This document shows positions 61,165 through 64,000 of a stretch of 64,000 bases of DNA, piece after piece. The stretch is from a virus: the IMG/VR virus record IMGVR_UViG_3300027771_000013, positions 1 to 64,000 of that record; one strand, written 5' to 3'. The position numbers and the translations under genes are program-made. Below the pieces are notes generated by a model. It saw nothing but the letters and a program-made list of their open reading frames with translations, was not told the DNA's origin and searched no databases. How positions within the stretch are numbered: position 1 is the stretch's first letter; each line of letters opens with the position of its first letter.

Positions 61165-61772
61165 TTGCTAAAAATATGCTTGACCGGCAAGTGGCGCATA
61201 AAACTGATCAAGTACTTGAAAGTATTTTTGAAGATGAGCGTAAAAAAGAATATGTTCTCATGCCCCTTACAATGAAAAGAACTCTTTTAGACGCTCTTTT
61301 TGCACCCCAACGAAATTACCTAGATAACATAATGCTTGAGTTACAAACTGCCCAAGCATTGACAGGTAACGGACATGCGTTCAATTACAAAGGAGTTCTT
61401 TACGGTAATGCAGCTGCGCGAGTAAAAGAAAAGAAAATTCCTCACATGCTCAACCCAGAGTTACATTTTAAAATGGATGTGTATTTAAAGGAACAATCGC
61501 GTGTAAACAAAGAGCGTTTATACGCAGTAACAAACTATTTCACTCAAGTCTTTGCTAGAGCGACTACAAAACATGAATTAGAAGTGTTAATCCCAACAAC
61601 TTTGCTTCCTATGATCAACAACTATGAATTCTTTTACCATAAAGATCTTTCTTACCCTGACCAGCTCATGTTTGAAAGTGATAAAGCTTTAGCTGAGTTT
61701 ATTGAAGAAAATAAACAAAATGTACTGTATATCAAACAAATCATGACCGAAAATCTTTTATACCCTTCGTAA
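61161..61772 (+). CDS. Conserved hypothetical between helicase and DNA polymerase
   Basis: 203 residues, mainly helical (MPLTMKRTLLDALFAPQRNY, then YLDNIMLELQTAQALTG), with GVLYGNAAARVKEKKIPHML in the middle and charged ends. It overlaps the helicase stop by 4 nt (ATGA) and ends 12 nt before the polymerase start. Its fixed place between helicase and polymerase suggests a replication accessory; no motif supports a particular activity. Confidence 0.65.
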   Translation: MIAKNMLDRQVAHKTDQVLESIFEDERKKEYVLMPLTMKRTLLDALFAPQRNYLDNIMLELQTAQALTGNGHAFNYKGVLYGNAAARVKEKKIPHMLNPELHFKMDVYLKEQSRVNKERLYAVTNYFTQVFARATTKHELEVLIPTTLLPMINNYEFFYHKDLSYPDQLMFESDKALAEFIEENKQNVLYIKQIMTENLLYPS

Positions 61773-61784
61773 AGCGAGCCAACA

Positions 61785-64000
61785 ATGCGCCATATTCTGT
61801 TTAGTCAATCCGACTCATACCCTATTGCGGTATTAATTAAAGAAGCAGCATTCAATAAAAGTGTTATTGAGCAAACTTATATAACTCCCCTTGCAGACGC
61901 TGGATTAAGCAAAGACGATATGATTGTGTACTCTCTTGAGTACGCACAACATAACAAAGCGCCTGCAGCGTTTATGAAACGTTATTTAACTGAAGAACTT
62001 CTACCGTCTATGAATGAAGTAGGCGTAAAATATATTTTATGCAGTGACGCAAACTACTTTAAAGCACTTACTAAAAATGTTAAATCCGAACCCTGCTTAG
62101 GTTACAAGTACCCTTGTAACATTAAAGGGTATGAACACATGACTGTTGTACTGGGCGTTAATTATAAAACTATTTTATTTAACCCTGCCAATCAACCTAA
62201 AATGGATTTATCCCTTAATACTTTTCAACGAGTTATTAACAACACTTACACTGCACCCGGTGAAGGACTTATTCGTTGTGCTGAGTATCCTAAAACAGTT
62301 CACGACATCCAAACAGCTTTAGACGCACTTGCAGATTTCCCAACTTTATCTTGTGACATTGAAACTTTTTCTTTAAAACACGATAAAGCAGGTATTGCAT
62401 CAATTACTTTTTGTTGGTCAGAGCACGAAGGCATTGCCTTTGCATGCGATTACCAAGCACTGCCTGAGCCAGTAGACGGCATGCACGGACAATACCTTCC
62501 TAACCCAGAAGTAAGGGCGCTTATTAAAGCATTCCTTATTTCTTACACAGGTAGATTGCGTTGGCACAACTGTTCTTTTGACTTAAAAATGCTTATAGCA
62601 GCTTTATGGATGAAAGATTTAGGTGACACCGTAGGATTACTGGAAGGCTTGCACGCTGTAACACAAGCTTACGATGACACTAAAGTCATTGCGTATTTAG
62701 CCACTAACAGCACTGCAGGCAACCATTTGTCGCTTAAAGAACTCGCACATGAGTTTGCAGGTGATTGGGGCATGGGCGCTAACATCACAGACGTACGCCG
62801 TATTCCTTTAGATGTTCTATTAGAATACAACCTCGTTGATGGCTTATGCACTAACTACGTGTACAACAAGTTTTACCCTAAAATGGTAAAAGACCAACAA
62901 CTGGATTTGTACACTAATCTGTTTATGCCCAGTCAGAAAACCATTATTCAAATGGAGCTGACAGGTATGCCGCTGAACCCTGCACGCGTGCAGGAGGTCA
63001 AGGCAGAGCTGGTAGCAATAGAAACAAAAGCTAAAAAAGCTTTAAACAGTCCACTAATTAATGCATTAAATAAACGGCTACAAACAGACGCAAGATCTGC
63101 TGCTAATGCCAAACTAAAAACTAAACAACACCCTATTACAGCGTTTAAGCACGTTGTCTTTAACCCCAACAGTCCGCTGCAATTACAAAAACTTCTTTTT
63201 GAAGAAATGGAATTGCCCGTATTAGACTTTACTAAAACCAAGCAACCCGCTACTGGAGGCAAGACACTAACTAAGTTGCTTAATCATGCAACTAATCCTG
63301 AGTACAAAGAAATACTAGAAAGCCTTGTTAACCTGGCTAAAGTATCAAAAATACTATCTACGTTTATTCCTATCTTTGAAAAAGCTATTAGCCAAGGAAC
63401 AGATGTCGTGTATATCCACGGCAACTTTAACTTAGGCGGTACCGTTTCAGGTCGACTCAGCAGCTCAGATCCTAATTTACAAAACATTCCTTCAGGTTCA
63501 ACGTACGGCAAGCTCATTAAGAGCTGCTTTACAGCACCTAAAGGCTTTGTAATGGCAGGTGCAGATTTTAATTCTTTAGAGGATTACATATCCGCACTTA
63601 CTACCCGGGATCCTAACAAGCTAAAAGTCTACACCGAAGGATATGACGGCCATTGCCTTAGAGCTTTCAGTTACTTTCCTGACCGGCTACCTGGCATTGT
63701 TAACACAGTAGCGTCTATCAACTCTATTGCTAAACAATTCCCTGAAGTCCGCCAAGACAGTAAAGCACCTACATTTGCCTTAACGTACCAAGGTATGTGG
63801 ATTACTTTAATGAATAACTTAGGTTGGACAGAAGAGAAATCTAAAAGTGTTGAAGCTAGCTTCAAAGACTTATACGCCGACTCAATAGAATGGGTTAATC
63901 AAAAATTAATTCAAGCCAGTAGTGATGGTTACGTCACTGTTGCCTTTGGATTGCGCGTACGCACGCCCCTGCTAGGCCAAACGCTTAGAGGCCGTAACAA
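61785..64000 (+). CDS. Family A DNA polymerase (N4 gp39-like), partial at right edge
   Basis: 738 codons are visible and the frame stays open at the right edge. The start is ATG 61785 (MRHILFSQSDS). A 3'-5' exonuclease domain follows an N-terminal ~185-residue region: CDIETFS (D191, E193), WHNCSFDLKML and LLEYNLVDGL. Polymerase motifs: SGRLSSSDPNLQNIPSG, motif A AGADFNSLEDYISAL (D594) and motif B RQDSKAPTFALTYQGM (Arg and Lys of the fingers helix). Motif C (HDE) would lie beyond the edge. It is the replicative polymerase, related to Pol I and T7 gp5. Likely ~870 residues in full by N4 comparison. Confidence 0.93.
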   Translation, partial: MRHILFSQSDSYPIAVLIKEAAFNKSVIEQTYITPLADAGLSKDDMIVYSLEYAQHNKAPAAFMKRYLTEELLPSMNEVGVKYILCSDANYFKALTKNVKSEPCLGYKYPCNIKGYEHMTVVLGVNYKTILFNPANQPKMDLSLNTFQRVINNTYTAPGEGLIRCAEYPKTVHDIQTALDALADFPTLSCDIETFSLKHDKAGIASITFCWSEHEGIAFACDYQALPEPVDGMHGQYLPNPEVRALIKAFLISYTGRLRWHNCSFDLKMLIAALWMKDLGDTVGLLEGLHAVTQAYDDTKVIAYLATNSTAGNHLSLKELAHEFAGDWGMGANITDVRRIPLDVLLEYNLVDGLCTNYVYNKFYPKMVKDQQLDLYTNLFMPSQKTIIQMELTGMPLNPARVQEVKAELVAIETKAKKALNSPLINALNKRLQTDARSAANAKLKTKQHPITAFKHVVFNPNSPLQLQKLLFEEMELPVLDFTKTKQPATGGKTLTKLLNHATNPEYKEILESLVNLAKVSKILSTFIPIFEKAISQGTDVVYIHGNFNLGGTVSGRLSSSDPNLQNIPSGSTYGKLIKSCFTAPKGFVMAGADFNSLEDYISALTTRDPNKLKVYTEGYDGHCLRAFSYFPDRLPGIVNTVASINSIAKQFPEVRQDSKAPTFALTYQGMWITLMNNLGWTEEKSKSVEASFKDLYADSIEWVNQKLIQASSDGYVTVAFGLRVRTPLLGQTLRGRN

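Noticed and set aside
1-64000. CRISPR array, insertion sequence or toxin-antitoxin pair
   Set aside because: No regularly spaced repeats, transposase motifs or paired toxin/antitoxin genes were found on reading both strands.

Overview
The window is most of the genome of an N4-like podovirus (Schitoviridae-type) of a Gram-negative, AT-rich, probably marine gammaproteobacterial host. The host is inferred from gene style only. The call rests on four hallmarks read from the sequence. (1) A giant 3,683-residue protein carries single-subunit RNA polymerase motifs at the spacing of the N4 virion RNA polymerase (vRNAP). (2) A second T7-type RNA polymerase is split into two adjacent genes, as in N4 RNAP II. 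(3) There is an N4-type replication set: family A DNA polymerase, Dda/RecD-like helicase, MoxR-type ATPase plus VWA protein, ATPase-primase, RecB-like nuclease, RecA-like ATPase and SSB. (4) An N4-type capsid block runs leftward from the terminase to the vRNAP.

Layout. 1-11134 (minus): receptor-binding, tail and lysis genes, including a 2,302-residue J-like tip protein and a spermidine-synthase-like enzyme; the first gene runs off the left edge. 11272-12843 (plus): a small ORF, an excisionase-like gene and a tyrosine integrase, followed at once by a 23-nt tRNA 3'-end sequence (attP core). 13115-19358 (plus): replication and recombination genes ending in SSB, a RuvC-like resolvase and two small genes. 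19355-47424 (minus): vRNAP, internal virion proteins, major capsid, scaffold-like protein, portal, phosphoesterase, adaptor, terminase and a DUF5675 protein. 47742-51396 (plus): small early genes in short cassettes separated by intrinsic terminators. 51601-53808 (plus): the split RNAP. 53884-64000 (plus): middle genes, with the DNA polymerase cut by the right edge.

How the parts work together, by analogy with N4: vRNAP is ejected with the DNA and transcribes early genes from single-stranded hairpin promoters; the two-subunit RNAP transcribes middle genes; SSB with host RNA polymerase reads the late minus-strand genes. In the early region, small hairpins recur after terminators. Five of them have a 4-nt loop (TTGC, TTAC or GTGC) followed by exactly 10 nt and then GGA; a sixth has the same geometry but begins GCC. 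This matches the geometry of N4 vRNAP promoters and is the most interesting signal in the window.

Two features set this phage apart from textbook N4: an integrase/excisionase/attP module, suggesting a temperate N4-like virus, and a late region split in two, with tail and lysis genes separated from capsid genes by the integration and replication blocks. Because attP is flanked by phage genes on both sides, the sequence represents a non-integrated (circularised or permuted) genome. The linear ends probably lie near 47.4-48.3 kb, between the terminase/DUF5675 end and the first early genes. No tRNA gene, CRISPR array, IS element or recognisable CI-type repressor was seen.
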